Source of the DNA: Tomocerus qinae
Lineage: Eukaryota; Arthropoda; Collembola; Entomobryomorpha; Tomoceridae
NCBI GenBank assembly: GCA_020055645.1
Contig: CM034549.1
Coordinates: forward strand, 13,592,430 to 13,656,429
Length of the DNA: 64,000 bases
Reading direction: 5' to 3'
Positions 1 to 12,339 of this stretch are shown here, piece by piece. The first letter of the stretch is position 1, and each line of letters begins with the position of its first letter. A program made the translations under genes and the position numbers. The notes below the pieces were generated by a model, which saw only the letters and a list, made by a program, of their open reading frames with translations, searched no databases and was not told the DNA's origin.

Positions 1-2
1 TA

Positions 3-692
3 GATTTCTTTGTTAAATCTTCTCAATGGATTGAAAATCTGAAAGTCCCAAGCTTCAAAACATTTAGGTCTCTATATTATCCAGCTATACCAGCTGAAAT
101 AGAAATTCCCCCAGGAAAAGCCAGAGTAAAGGAACACTCTGATTTTGGATTTCTTACTCTTTTATTTCAAGATTCTGTTGGGGGATTAGAGGTGCATTTG
201 ATATATTTTCTATTAACTGGGCTATATCAATGTTATTTCCACTAGTAAATTTTTTTTTATTTATGGTTCCTCCAATATAAACATAAATTGCTCTTCCAGA
301 TAAAAACGGTGGACGGAAATTGGATTCAAGCATCCCCTATGGAAGGATCTGTTTTGATAAACATAGGCAGTATGCTGGATTTATGGACTGGGGGATACTT
401 AATGGCCACGGTATGCTTTGCAGTATTTTAAACAACAACAGTTACAACGTAAATGGTGGGTAGACTATATTTAATTTACACATCCTGTGTCATTTAGAAA
501 CATCGCGTGCTAATACCAGAAGCCGAAATTAAAAAGAGGACACCTCGGCAGTCTATTGTTTATTTTGTTCATCCTGACAGTACTACTTTGATGAAACCGT
601 TGAAGTCGAAATTACTGAATGATTATTATTTTGAGCCTAGAACTGCTTTTGAATATGCCAAACAAAAATTGGCAGCCATTAATTCCTATTAA
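3..692 (+). CDS. 2OG-Fe(II) oxygenase, isopenicillin-N-synthase-like, 3' part
   Basis: Three exons are visible, 3-191, 300-410 and 498-692, and the 5' part lies outside the window. The joins are in phase 0. The iron ligands typical of the 2OG-Fe(II) superfamily are present: the H-x-D pair in KEHSDFGFLTLL (exon 1) and the distal His in KHRVLIP at the start of exon 3. The 2-oxoglutarate-binding Arg-x-Ser lies in RQSIVYFVHPD. The intervening WIQASPMEGSVLINIG stretch is also typical of this class. Such enzymes are soluble and hydroxylate or oxidise small molecules using 2-oxoglutarate and O2. The substrate cannot be told. Donor GTGCAT of exon 1 is weak, but the reading frame and family alignment support it. 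Insect homologues of this fungal- and plant-like class are often named UPF0676. Family call firm, function open. Confidence 0.85.
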
Positions 693-1173
693 ACATACAA
701 TGACAATGAACAATGAAATATATTCTTGCGTCCTTGTTATTACTACCTTTAAAATCCCTAGAATAACAATCAATGTTGGGAATGTGGACACATGAATCAA
801 AGTCTAAATTTTCTTCAGCATTTTTTGCATTCCATTCCGTGGATAAACCATTTTGCGCTTGAAATATTGCGTGTATGAAAATTGTATAATTAGGGTTTGA
901 AAGTTAGAATTCAAGGCATTAGATCAGAATTATCATATCCAAATTGATGCCACATTTGCCATTATTATAGATACATAATTCGGTTACTTGAAATCCAACT
1001 TTCTTTATTTGATACATTTTATTACAAAGATTTCAATTCGAATCAACCAAATGCCAAATATGGCTATGTACTTTTAAATATTATTTTAAGAAAATTGTGT
1101 ACAAGATAAAATCACCAGTTCGTCGATATTTTTAGATTAGGAGGTTCAATTACTTAGCTGCATCCTGCACCCA

Positions 1174-2766
1174 CTACCAGGTAACTTTGTCGACGTGTTC
1201 TTCACAAAACTGAAAATATGGATGTAAATTATTTATTGCGGCTCCGAATTCATATAGGCATTTTGAGAATACTTAATTCAAAATATTAGCAGATTCCTCC
1301 TACAAGGCTACGTAACAATTCTTTACCAACTCTTGTCAAACTTTCCTCGGAAATCTGATTTTATATTACAAATCGAACCTGATGCTGAAGTACTTTGAGT
1401 CGGAAGGCAGTTAAACAACACTTTACCCCTTCTTCTGGTTTTTAATTATGGTAAAATCTTCAAGGCAGGGCAGGGCCTGTGAAAAAAGTGTATTATCTCA
1501 AAGAATTCCTTGCTATCAGTATAATGTTCAAAAGTCCATTGTCACAGTATACGTTCTTTTTGTTACACTATCATAATAGCTTCACTTTCACTGCTCTGCT
1601 CTCACCTTTAATTTTGTATCCTTCACAAAATAATATGATAGGAAACATCAACCTAATTTTTGGGTTTGTTTTTAGCATTACGACAATACAATGTAAATAT
1701 GGCTCTTTTGCCTTTTGCGATTGCCTTTTGACTCAAAGCAATTAATTTTGGGCTACAGATTCGGTTGGTAATACAAAATTCGATTTTTCAGAGAGTTTGA
1801 TATCAATAGGTGAAATATTGTATTGTTAAAGTCTGCTTTCATTATTTTTACCTTGCCTCATATAAACAAGACCTTAAATACAAACAACATACAGCAACAC
1901 AATTTTTGCATAAAGCGTTTTTACCTCAGCAATAACTTGGTGAATACAGTTTCCAAATTCCGCATAGCTTTTGCAGTATTCTTCAGTAGGGTCAACTTTA
2001 TCTCCTGTACAATTTGAATTGCTTTAGTCATCAAGTCAACATTCAGATAAATAGATACAAATTGCTATTAAATAAATGACGTACCATATTTTTTTTTGCA
2101 TTCCACAAAAAGAGACATTACTTTATCTTGGTATTCGAAAAGGGGAATTCCTTCCTTGTCTATCGCAGCTTTCATGATATCCTCAGTTACTTTACCTTCT
2201 GGAGTTAACTATAATAATCATTAAATAATATAATTTTCAAAAATCAACCTTGTTTAATTGTCATTACTGATTTAAGCAGTTAGTATATGAAATAAGTTTT
2301 AAAACAAGTACTTACAAAGTTTTCTTTAACCATAACGCATTTGACAGCACACTGTAAGATAATAGAATCAATCGCAATCACAATTAATAAACTCACTAAA
2401 GATTACTGTTATAATAGACAGTAATAAAATATTATGACAATTTGCAACTTACCCCAATTCTTTTGGCGTGTTCTTCCGCATTTAACGACATTGCCTTTTT
2501 CATCTCTCGGTTACACTCTCCGAATTCCTGAACAAGTCTTTTCATATTCCGTTGCACTCGAGTGTTGCATTCTTTTTTTACCGGATCCGTTTCCTCGCTA
2601 TGAACCTGTTATTAGTTAAAATTACAAAAATTATTCATATTCCATAATTCAGATTTCAGATTGTCCTCCTACAACAATATTACCCACTAAAAATTAATTT
2701 ATCTCATACTGTAGCAATATTGATGAACACAGCCAAAACGGCGATCAAAGATCCTAAAGTTTTCAT
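1174..2766 (-). CDS. Odorant-binding protein, six exons, complete
   Basis: Minus-strand exons are 2710-2766, 2453-2605, 2316-2351, 2085-2208, 1925-2004 and 1174-1209, all with GT-AG borders and consistent phase, giving 161 residues. It starts with a signal peptide (MKTLGSLIAVLAVFINIAT). The OBP signature is clear: the CAVKC motif (C2-x3-C3) is exactly exon 3, C4 lies in LFVECKKKYG, and YCKSYAEFGNC gives C5-x8-C6. Two upstream cysteines (KKEC and FGEC) compete for C1, so there is one extra cysteine. The protein ends FCEEHVDKVTW. OBPs are secreted helical carriers of small hydrophobic ligands, chiefly in sensillar lymph but also in other tissues. Many small introns are usual for the family in some hemipteroid insects. 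The odd point is the extra Cys pair (FGEC plus FCEEH), which could form a fourth disulfide. The ligand is unknown. Confidence 0.9.
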
Positions 2767-2855
2767 TTTGAAATTAAAAAATGTTAGAACTCTCTTCCAC
2801 TTGATAATGTATCACTTGAAAGAATAGACAGACTGACAATGATACGAATCCACTC

Positions 2856-2866
2856 TTATTTAAAGG
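2856..2866 (-). promoter_or_regulatory. Possible TATA-like box of the odorant-binding protein gene
   Basis: On the minus strand TTTAAATAAG lies about 90-100 bases before the OBP start codon at 2766. The distance suits a TATA box plus a short 5' leader. No transcript data, so this is inference from composition in AT-rich DNA. Confidence 0.3.
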
Positions 2867-3006
2867 TTTCAAGAGGAACTACTTCGAAACAATTATTTAA
2901 GGAAATCAAATATAATATTTGGACCATTACATTTTCATAGACAGTAAAAGAGAGTTCTTATATTGGTACTTTTATTAGAGTCTGTTCCACATTAAAAACG
3001 GATTTT

Positions 3007-4010
3007 TAGCTCGCCTGAAAAAGCGAGCTTATAGAACCGCACAGTCCGTCCGTACGTCCGTCCGTCCGTCCGTCCGTCCGTCCCCACGATAACTTTCGAA
3101 AGCAATAACGAATATTGACCAAACTTGGCAAAAACAATGCCTACGGACCACTGACGATCCCTATTGAATTGGGGGTAAATCGGTCCATTGGTTACCGAGA
3201 TACCGCGCGCTCACTTTGTCTTCATTTTGATAGTCAAAGTGATAATTTGCCATTAAATGGACATTGGAAAGTTCAAAGGCGTTTCCTATAAATTGTTAGC
3301 GGATAGTATAAAATATACCAATCCGCTTTTACCAAATTTGAGATTTTATAATAAAGCAAATAAAACCGGAAAATAACTATTAGACGATGGAAAAAAATCT
3401 ATTTTGGATTTTTATTCTATTTTATAGTCAAATTTTAATTTTTTGATTTCCTCATTTTTAAATAATCATTATTAACCGATTTTAATTTTTTGTAGATTTT
3501 AATACTCATTATTAACCTATTTTAATTTTCTGTAGATTTTAATACTCATAATCAATAAAGATTGAATATCTGTTGATTTTCATAGTCAAGATTAATCAAT
3601 TTTGATTTTCTGTTGATTTTCATAGTCAGCATTAATCAACTTTGGTTTTCTGTTGATTTTCATAGTCAACATTAATGTAATTTGATTTTCTGTTTGATTT
3701 TCGGTTGATTTTCATAGTCAACATTAATCAATTTTGACTTTCTGTTGACTTTTTCAATGATATAGCTTCGCTTTGGTTGCGTTATAATTATATTAGTTAA
3801 AGATCACGTCAGTTTTCATATATCCTTATAATATCAATGTCTGCATTTTTAATATGTCGTAGCTACATATATAAAGACTAAATTTTGAAATTTTGATCAA
3901 AATCCGTAAGCTCGGTTTTGTGTTACAAAGGGTGAGTACTTTTCGTCTACCAAAAAGTGTACGCCATAACCTTTAATCAGGCGAGCTTCTGTTACGGCTT
4001 GCTGTAGGTT
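3007..4010. mobile_element. DINE/HINE-like non-autonomous element, copy A
   Basis: The head begins AGCTCGCCTGAAAAAGCGAG, which folds into a GCTCGC/GCGAGC hairpin. It is followed by a (GTCC)n microsatellite (about 3047-3083), a conserved core (3085-3370), a degenerate 40-bp tandem array (about 3480-3760), and a tail TCAGGCGAGCTTCTGTTACG. The tail's TCAGGCGAGCT is the inverse of the head's AGCTCGCCTGA, i.e. subterminal inverted repeats. A GTCY microsatellite, central tandem repeats and subterminal inverted repeats are the published hallmarks of DINE-1/HINE (Helentron-associated) elements. No protein is coded. Copies B and C lie at 16911-17276 and 20437-22755. Confidence 0.65.
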
Positions 4011-4689
4011 TAAATTCTATGGATTTTTGTAAAAAACTGTAATTAGAATAAAATTATCCAGCCTACTTCAGTTATCAGTCCAAAAAAATCTGCTATTAAA
4101 TTACAAAGTAATAGCAGACCATTAGGAACATCAATAGAATATATAAAATGGAAATTATAGCCTTTCTGTTCGTTTTCCTTCAACTTCCATTGGACTAGAA
4201 AGTTAAGTGTTATTTACTTTACGTTGAACATATCATCGTCGCTTATGTACATGTCTCTGAACTTTGTGCAATTGTTATATTGACAAACAATGCACAAACG
4301 TAAATACTATATCAAAAGAAATTCGCCATCCTGTCGCCTGCATCAACGCGTGTACAAAGATAAGTATAGGACTAGTGTTTGTATTTAATATGCTTTTAAT
4401 AACTAAATTCATGACATTGCATATTGCATGACAAAAAGAAGTCTACAATCCTGGCTTAATGATTAGTGACTCAACAGTTCATCGGGAATTATTTTTCGGA
4501 TGTCATTTTATGATGAGTAACGATAGACAGATTCCCAGGACATTTTTATTTTCTCAACAAAGTTGAGGTTAACAATTACTATACTTACACGTCCTCATAC
4601 TAATAATCATTTTTGCTAAACAGTCAAAAGTTAAAATTATAAAAATGTAATTGCACAGGAATTACAAATAGGAATAGTGCAGTTTCCAA
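4011..4689. other. Intergenic, no gene seen
   Basis: No open frame with splice support and no clear repeat. This is the 3' flank of the minus-strand innexin. Confidence 0.6.
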
Positions 4690-6525
4690 CTATGGTTCCA
4701 GAAGTTTTCCTGTTTCATCCATTGCATCTCTGCTGTAACTCTGTGGAGTCGATAATCTTTCAGTAACTCTGCCTCCAGGCATAGCATTCCTTATTCCGAG
4801 ACAAAGTTCTCCAAAGCGGATTCGATTGATGTTATCAGATATCCTCTTGAGAATAAACCAGTCACTGTAGGCCAAGTCGTTCAAAACAAATTCTAAATCA
4901 TCTTCATGCTGTCTTGGAACTTTCCTGCCAATTGCCATAGAACGGACACGGGGGCTGACTACAGCAAAAATTCTGTATACTATATTTAAACCCCCAAAGA
5001 TGGATACGATAATGAACCAGAACCTGTAGGAGGCATAGTCAGTTAGTAAAGTTAGAATAAATAAATAAACTAAGGTAAATATGTTAAAATTTTGCAATAT
5101 TTGAAGCAATTAAATAAGGTCTTACCATAAAAATACATAGATTTTTTCGTTTATGATATTCAGAGCAAGGACGCACATGATATCATAGCGAATTATGTTT
5201 CCAGATGGTCCGTACTATAAAACAGTCATGTTTTTGTAAATTTCGAAAATAAACGGACAATAAATAAAATTGAAAAAATGAATAAAATCATTTTTACTTT
5301 TTGGAAGTCACATTTAGTCACTTTGGGGAAGATTCTAAATTTTGATTAAAAAACAGTTATTTTGATTAAAACAGTTGTTGCTTTGATTAAAAAATCGTAT
5401 TTTTATCCAGGTTTTTACCTGTCCATTGGATCATGTCGGTTTTCTGGATCTTCAGACATGAAACTAATAACCTCATGGCCATATTTGGAAAACTCATAAC
5501 CGAGGAAAGCATCAGTAAGAAAAATATTGGAGACAACAATAACGAAATTTAGTATTTCGCAAACTATGTGCATGCCGGAGTATAAATAATTGTAGTGCAG
5601 GTTTTCTACAAAGTACATTGCAGCTCTGTTAATCATTTTGTCTGATCCGGGCTCAGTCTGCTTCTTGTCCTCCCAGATATGAATTGACCGGGACTGGAAA
5701 AAATAAAATAAAAATATAAGAACCAAAAGTAAATATTTCGAACATCCAAAAATAGTTTCTAGACACGTAAATACGATAGGTATACCTTCAAGGAGACTTT
5801 TTCAGCCAATTCCAAATCACAATAAGCTTTGATACGACCTCCTTCGTAAGATTTCCATATAAAATGTGGTAGCAAGAATAACAGGCCTTGGAAAAATAAA
5901 ACAAAGGGCACCCACTGATAATAAGAGTGGTATTTCTGCTCATCTTTTGTTGGGTCATGTCTACCAACTCCAAAATGCGAAACTTGTGTTCCGACTGTTT
6001 GGTTGTACCTTTTTGAAAAATCGAAATACAAATGAATCTTAAGGTATTAAGCATTTTACTGGAACCCTAATGCAGTTTTTAGCATTGGATTGCAACTTAT
6101 TGTAATTCATTAAAGTAATTAGAATTTTATGTGTAGGAATTAAATGTATTAGAAGATTTAAAAAGTCTTTTGGAATTCACTCACAAATGAGGCAAGGTGT
6201 ACGTGCTCATAATGAAACAGTATTGATTCAATGCTTCTTGTCGGACATCTTCTTTGGGAGGGAGAATGCATTCGATATGCTTGCCTGTAAAATAGAAACT
6301 GCGTATGTAATGTAAATTGTCTAAAAATTACATAATCCTAAAAACGGAAATAGCTCTTTTCGTACCAATTAGTTGTTGCATTGTGACCAAACCACAAGCA
6401 AGGAAAAGGCATCCAACTGTTACTGATGAAAATAGTCGAAATATTCGATTTTCTATATAGACTTTATCAAGACGTATCTTGAATTTGTCTTTAAGTTTCT
6501 CTACAGCTGAAAATATTTGCGACAT
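4690..6525 (-). CDS. Innexin (gap-junction/hemichannel subunit), seven exons
   Basis: Exons on the minus strand are 6366-6525, 6185-6284, 5786-6008, 5419-5693, 5298-5334, 5126-5214 and 4690-5023, all phase-consistent, giving 405 residues. The innexin hallmark [12 protein letters not shown] is present before transmembrane segment 2. Each extracellular loop has its two cysteines: GKHIECI and NQYCFI in loop 1, VTKCDF and DIMCVL in loop 2. Four membrane segments are visible ([61 protein letters not shown]). Exon 5 is a 37-nt micro-exon coding [12 protein letters not shown]. Without it the frame fails and a loop cysteine is lost. Innexins form invertebrate gap junctions in the plasma membrane. Which paralogue this is cannot be told; it is rather divergent from the conserved Inx1/Inx2 type. 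Confidence 0.92.
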
Positions 6526-8548
6526 TTTTTATTTTGAAAAAAAACAGTAGCTTGAATAATTGTTCAAATCCCAAAAGATCAACGGACCCACGTCCAAAAA
6601 ATGAAGAACTCCTACTGCAATAACTGAAAGCCAAAGAACCATGCAGTTTACCCAAGCTATGATTTGATACCTAATGGAAAGTGAGGATCGTGGACTGTAA
6701 CAAAAATGGCTGATGGGTCATCATCAGTATCATAATTTGCAAGCTGGCGAATATGATAAAGTTAGCAAATATAAAAGATAGAGTACTGTACATCTCCCAA
6801 TCCCAATTACAAATCAACCATAAGTGATTTTTAGATACTAAAAAATAAAAATATTTGATATTTACTTTCGTTTTATCTTTATCTGCTTTGATATCATGGC
6901 TAAGCTGCTGATAATAGGAATAATGTAATGTATAATGTATCTACACCAACTAAATGTATTGTTCATTAGTTCATTTACTTTGCCTATACATAAGAGATAA
7001 CTTGCATTAAAATTTAATTTACAAATACCAAATCAAATTGATGATAAATAAACAATAAACATACTATCCATGTATATGTATCCATCCAATCAGACTTTTG
7101 CTAAGTCCGTCCTGACATATTTGCGATATTAATAATAATATATTTTGTTAAAAATATTGTCATTTATAATTATACAACCTATGTGATGGCGTGTCTATTA
7201 GGATATTCAATTAACCTGCCTTTCCACTTTCCAGTGAACTAAATAAATGTATCGAGGAGCAAGAGGTAAGATACCTTCACAAAATGATACAGATTTATGG
7301 AGCAATTCAAAGCGAATAATAATATTATCAGTATACTGCTGTCCCTAATCTGTAACACAGAAACCTACATAAAGTCACTCAATCATTTAATTCGTACTTT
7401 CAATAAGATACTTTATATTATGCATTTTGGAACTTATGACATTTGAGAATGCAATTTACGTGGTTGATGGTTTATATCATATCCATAAAGATAAACCTAT
7501 TTTAATGTAAAAAACGATTATACAAATAAAACAATGTGCATAAGCAATTATATTATAGTGATAATTCGACTAATATAATGTAGAAATGTATGATATTATG
7601 GTGTGATTAAATAAATGATGAAAATTCTCCAAACTACGATGTAACGGAAACACTTGAGATTAGATACTCTCATAATTGCTCTCATAATTCATCTTAAAAT
7701 GGTACGAATTGTTTATGACTAAATTCCAAAAAATCCATCATTTATAGTTTTCTGCATGATTTTAGGAGTGTATTCCATCCATAATAAAAGAACGCAATTG
7801 GAGTCCTGTCCTCAAGTTTTGAAACTCTTGTACGGTTGTACGAAATCGTACAAAACAAAAACAAGTAAAGTGAAATCTAGCATCTTCAGTGTGCTAGAAA
7901 AATATTGAAATATTCATAACTTAGATCATTCTCTTTTGAAACGTAGTGGCTTGCCATATGAAGAACTTCTCATGGGTACAAACTACAAACATACAGAATT
8001 ATTCAATGGGCATGAGTCAGTTTACGTTTATACTATAGTCATGATAAAGAGATAATTATTATTGTCTATTTCTTTGTTCCACAATATGAAGGAACACAGT
8101 TCGTATAAAAAAGGAATGGTATGCATTAAAAAATTGCTACAAATTGGTAATGTGAGCGACTCTGCCATACCTGTAGTAGATACCATAGTTAAAATGCATG
8201 CTTGCTTTTGCTTGAAGTATGTTCATAAGCATACTAACTGAAAGTTATAACGGCATAAGTAAACAGCTAATAAGAAGTACCTGGATGTGAAGGTATAAAA
8301 TCCAGGTTACAGGTATAAAGGAAAGAGGAAGACCCACAAATGTTATGCATAATAGGCGGAACTTTGGATGTATTACAAAAATAAATACGTTATACATTGC
8401 GAAATACACCAAATTATTGTCTTAAAGTTATCCCAAATGACAATGACACGACGACACAGGATTGACAGGACAAGAGAGTTTGAGTAACAAAGAACATAGT
8501 TAACATGCTATATAATTTATTTACAGTACTGGTACTAACCTAACGCGT
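6526..8548. other. Intergenic, with a possible orphan minus-strand exon near 6661-6760
   Basis: Mostly AT-rich with no long frame. On the minus strand a short open piece (about 6674-6750) reads LANYDTDDDPSAIFVTVHDP and runs into a GT donor (GTATCA). It looks protein-like but has a poor acceptor and no partner exon. Another frame nearby gives a hydrophobic stretch (IIAWVNCMVLWLSVIAVGVL). Neither is assigned. Confidence 0.3.
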
Positions 8549-8557
8549 GTATATAAA
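8549..8557 (+). promoter_or_regulatory. TATA box of the Spatzle-like gene
   Basis: GTATATAAAAG lies about 130 bases upstream of the start codon at 8685, with a CA-rich start-like segment about 30 bases on. Consistent with a core promoter; no transcript evidence. Confidence 0.5.
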
Positions 8558-8684
8558 AGTTTTACTCCCTCACGCACTTGTGCACATTGGGATTTGACTA
8601 CATTTCCTAAACATCTCAAGAATCTCAATATTAACTATTAACTTACCACTATTTATTTATTTATTCGTTATCAAAAAGTACACC

Positions 8685-11600
8685 ATGAAAAGTATAGTGC
8701 AGTTCTTTTTAGTGGTATACCTTGGCTTGGTATTTGCAAACTCGATTGAAAATGCAGCCGTGCAAAAATCTTCACAATCCACAGAAAAGTCAAACAACAA
8801 TATACAATACAGCCACAGTAATACCGGAAGTAATCTGTTTTTATCAGTTGAAAGTCCGAAGGAAAAAGAAAATGGCGCTCAATCTCAAACCCTTAATTCC
8901 ATTACTGCTTCATTATTTCTTCCTACTACTGAAAATACGAAGGGATTGATCAATTATACTGAATCAAAACAAAGTAAAAACTACACCAAGGATCAAGAAG
9001 AGTTGATTCATTCTGACTCACAAGAATCTTTGTTGAAGGGTAACCAACTGTTTCCCTCTGCAGCAGGAACATCTTTGAAACGGAGCTACTCCTCCAATAA
9101 TAATGTCTCTGGCGCCAATGCTATTGAATCTGCTGGATCGGGCTATTACGACAAAACGCTTGATGTCAATGGACAAGACTATGGACATACAGATGCAGAC
9201 CACAATGGTATTGTTTTAGATAATATTTTCACCATTACTTATGAGAAAAGCAAATTAATCTATTCTATTCTATTTCAGGAGAAAAAGATACCTATCACCA
9301 CCAAAGCACCCCTTTTAAACCATCAATTGTTCATCGAGATCCTCATGACAAATACGACCGTCATGATAAAATACGAACTTTGGACAGAGACCACATTTTC
9401 TATGACAAACATAAGGTAAACGAAAAAAATAATAAACAACTACATACAACATAGTTGTAGAATGCAGACTTCATAGTTCATCCCTATAATATAATAGCTC
9501 AATGAAATCTAACAGCTATATTTTTTGTTCATTCATTCAACACTTGAATCATTTATAAATAATATGAATTAATATTATTTAACTGAAACAGTTGCACTAA
9601 TTGAATCTCTGGTGTAAAACTAGGGTAATAAGGGTATACTATTATTTTTGAGATGCTACGGAGTACAGATCCTGTGTGTTCGCTCCAAAAACTATGAAAG
9701 GATGTCTTAGATGTGTTTAATTAAACGTTTTGGGCATTAATGGGAAGTGGATGAGATATAATAAACTCTTCCGTACTATTGTTATTACTTATCAGAATGC
9801 AGTAAAATGTTTCGAAATCGTAATTAGTAAAAACTTCTTAAACTTGAGTCATACGTAAAGGTAGTTACATGAACGAACTGTTTATAAACAGAATACATAG
9901 AAAAATGAATACAACATAGCGTGACATACACGAAGCCTATAATTTACATATATGACCCACCATGGACACACCCTTTACAAATAACACTGCTATACAAGTA
10001 TGGTTTAAACAAATTATAACATTGCATGTTGTAGTGATTTGTAATCTTTGTAATTGTGTTCCCTCGAAAAATTGGATTCATGGGTGACGAAAAAAGACAA
10101 TGAATTTGTTGTTCCAATTTTTAGATTCATTTATTACAGAGAGGTATACCAACTTAACAGCAATAAAAATAGTGAGTCAAAAATGGTTCAACTACTGTTT
10201 TGATTAATACCCAGAGGTACACGCATATACATGTTATGTACGCAGATGTAAGTATGCTGCTATAAATAGTGACGGGTATGAATTGAATGAATTATAAAAA
10301 TGTTTCCAATTCAAATATCCTGAACCACGAATTCCTGTTGAAATAGGTTTTGAAAATAACTAATTTTGTACTCCTTTTTATTTCCTGTATTTTAGGCGGA
10401 TTATGGCTATCGACAACACGAGCCTTATCACTATGATGGCCAGAAAATTCCGGATTGCGTGCAAAAAAACATTTACTTTTATAACTTGACTTTCTGCTTA
10501 GAGGATCACCATTACCCAAAGTAAAGAATTGTTTTAAATAATTTTTGTGGTAACTATTATTGCTGTACCTTCCAGAGGATAACACATACATAACATGGTT
10601 ACAGGCAGGGGGGAGGACTAAAATTAAGAGAAAAGACATAGCCCAAGGCCAAGAATTAGAATAAAAAATGCAATCACGAAATTTTAAAAGCACTATTCTG
10701 AGATATGCATGTACTTGTTGCTTTTATGCTTTTATTGTAAAGGGCAAGGTACAACTATAAGTATAATCTAAGTATATATACCCAGTGAGTGCCTATATAA
10801 GTACCTACTATGCATGTATATCAATCATTAAAATATTAAATAATAACACATGTACTGCTTATATTCTGTATTACAGAGACGATGTTCTTTGGGCTATCAA
10901 GCAAGCTGGAGAACATGCCTTCCAATTACTCACCGATGTAACTTATCAATCAGCAGACAACTTGATTGATAGTCTTACTAGAGCGGAAGAAGAAGGACAT
11001 ATTTACCAACCACTTCATCCGAACCCAAACAAACCTTTCAAGTAAATACTCCAACGCTAGGAGAATTTCTTTAATTCAAAACTACGAATGTGTGATAATT
11101 AGAAAAATTATTCTAAGTTATTGCAAAAATAATATACTTTAGCTATTTCATACTCAAAGGTTTCACATCTAAGTATACATAAGATGAATTATCAAATGCA
11201 CTAGGCGTAGCGGATATAGCACCAAAGACAACTCCCATCAAAAAGATGGCTACATTTGCCCATCGGATATTTATTATGGAAGACCTCGGCGAGCAATGAA
11301 TACCAATGGAAAGTGGAAAGTCATTGTAAATCTAGACTATGTCCCGCATTCTCTGCCCTATGACCATCAAACCCATCCTAGTGACCACTCGTCTGACGAA
11401 CATCACCGGCAATATCATCATGAAATTCTTCCTACAGGAAGTGAGCACACTGGGTATCAGCATCGTCATCATGCAAACGAATACTTTCACAATATTCACA
11501 GAAATAAGGTGTATACTCAAACACTTCGCTTGGAACAGTGCATGTAAGAAACGCCATTTATACCATTTAGGGATTTAGACCGATATTTTTAGTCAAGCTC

Positions 11601-11881
11601 TAGTATAATATGACTTTTTATAACTTTTTTACAGACATCCTTATACTCCTTGTAGCTATATTGATTCCCACTATCAGTCAAGGTGCTTACAAAAACATAA
11701 TTTTGTCCGTCTTGTTGCGTGGACGTATGAAATGGGTCTTCATGTTGACACATTCAAGATGCCTATTGCCTGTTCTTGTCATGTGAAACAGTCAAACCAT
11801 TTTCATCACGATCATGAGTCGGAATACGGTTTTGCTTCTCAATCTGCTGCAGTAACAATTTCACCTAAAACTAATAATTAA
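8685..11881 (+). CDS. Spatzle-like cystine-knot cytokine (probably Spatzle 3 type)
   Basis: Exons 8685-9207, 9279-9415, 10396-10520, 10877-11041, 11220-11543 and 11635-11881 join in phase to give 506 residues. A signal peptide (MKSIVQFFLVVYLGLVFANS) starts it, then a Ser/Asn-rich and His/Asp-rich prodomain. The Spatzle pattern follows: IPDCVQ..TFCLED..YP plus VLWAIKQAG in exons 3-4. The C-terminal domain has YICPSDIYYGRPRRAM, KWKVIVN, YTQTLRLEQC, PCSYI..SRCLQKHNFVRL and LHVDTFKMPIACSCHV. Spatzles are secreted, processed Toll-receptor ligands or neurotrophin-like factors. The TQTLRLE and LHVD-F-K-P-CSC motifs point to the Spatzle 3 branch from memory, less surely. The frame reads straight through the 71-nt intron 1, but the spliced frame is the His/Asp-rich one that continues correctly. 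A 168-nt in-frame insert splits the knot domain (see separate feature). Confidence 0.88.
11341..11508 (+). other. Possible exitron or His/Asp-rich insert in the Spatzle knot domain
   Basis: This 168-nt stretch (56 codons) lies inside exon 5, begins GTCCCG and ends AATAAG, so it has GT..AG borders and is a multiple of three. It codes a His/Asp-rich segment absent from the Spatzle fold as I know it. Removing it joins VNLDY to VYTQTLRLEQC, the expected strand pair. It may be an optional intron, or a genuine loop insertion. Confidence 0.5.
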
Positions 11882-12331
11882 AATAAGAGAATATTTTTAG
11901 ATGCTATATTTTTAGTAGAGTGCTTAGAAATACTTGATTGAGGGTGAGTATAAATATTGCATTTATTATCTATGCTATGCTCATGGCTCATGTATGCAAC
12001 TTGAACTTTACAACACAAGTTGCGTTGCAACTGTTGCAACATACAAGCAAGTGAAATCATCTTTAGATGATTTCACTTGTGCCACTTGAGTACCTCATTG
12101 TACACCTAAGGCGAATGTAAATACTAAAATAATATTTTACTTATGAATATGGTATTGTTTGGGCTTGGAATACAGTGAAAATATTTAAATTAATTAAGTC
12201 TGCTTGATATGAACAAAAATGGAACTTGTTTTGGAAGGATTTGATTTGCCTGAATGGTGATAAGGACAAAAACAGAAATAAAAGATAGTGTGAAAGTATA
12301 TAAAGTCTGTTCTTCCAATATTCATAAAATA
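11882..12331. other. 3' flank of the Spatzle-like gene, nothing recognised
   Basis: AT-rich sequence without supported gene. A short inverted pair (AAGTGAAATCATC near 12050 and GATGATTTCACTT after it) is the only structure noted. Confidence 0.5.
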
Positions 12332-12339
12332 TTTACACC

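Noticed and set aside
9208-9419. Read-through end of the first Spatzle exon as a 244-residue gene
   Set aside because: Splicing 9208-9278 restores the His/Asp-rich frame and continues in phase into the knot-domain exons.
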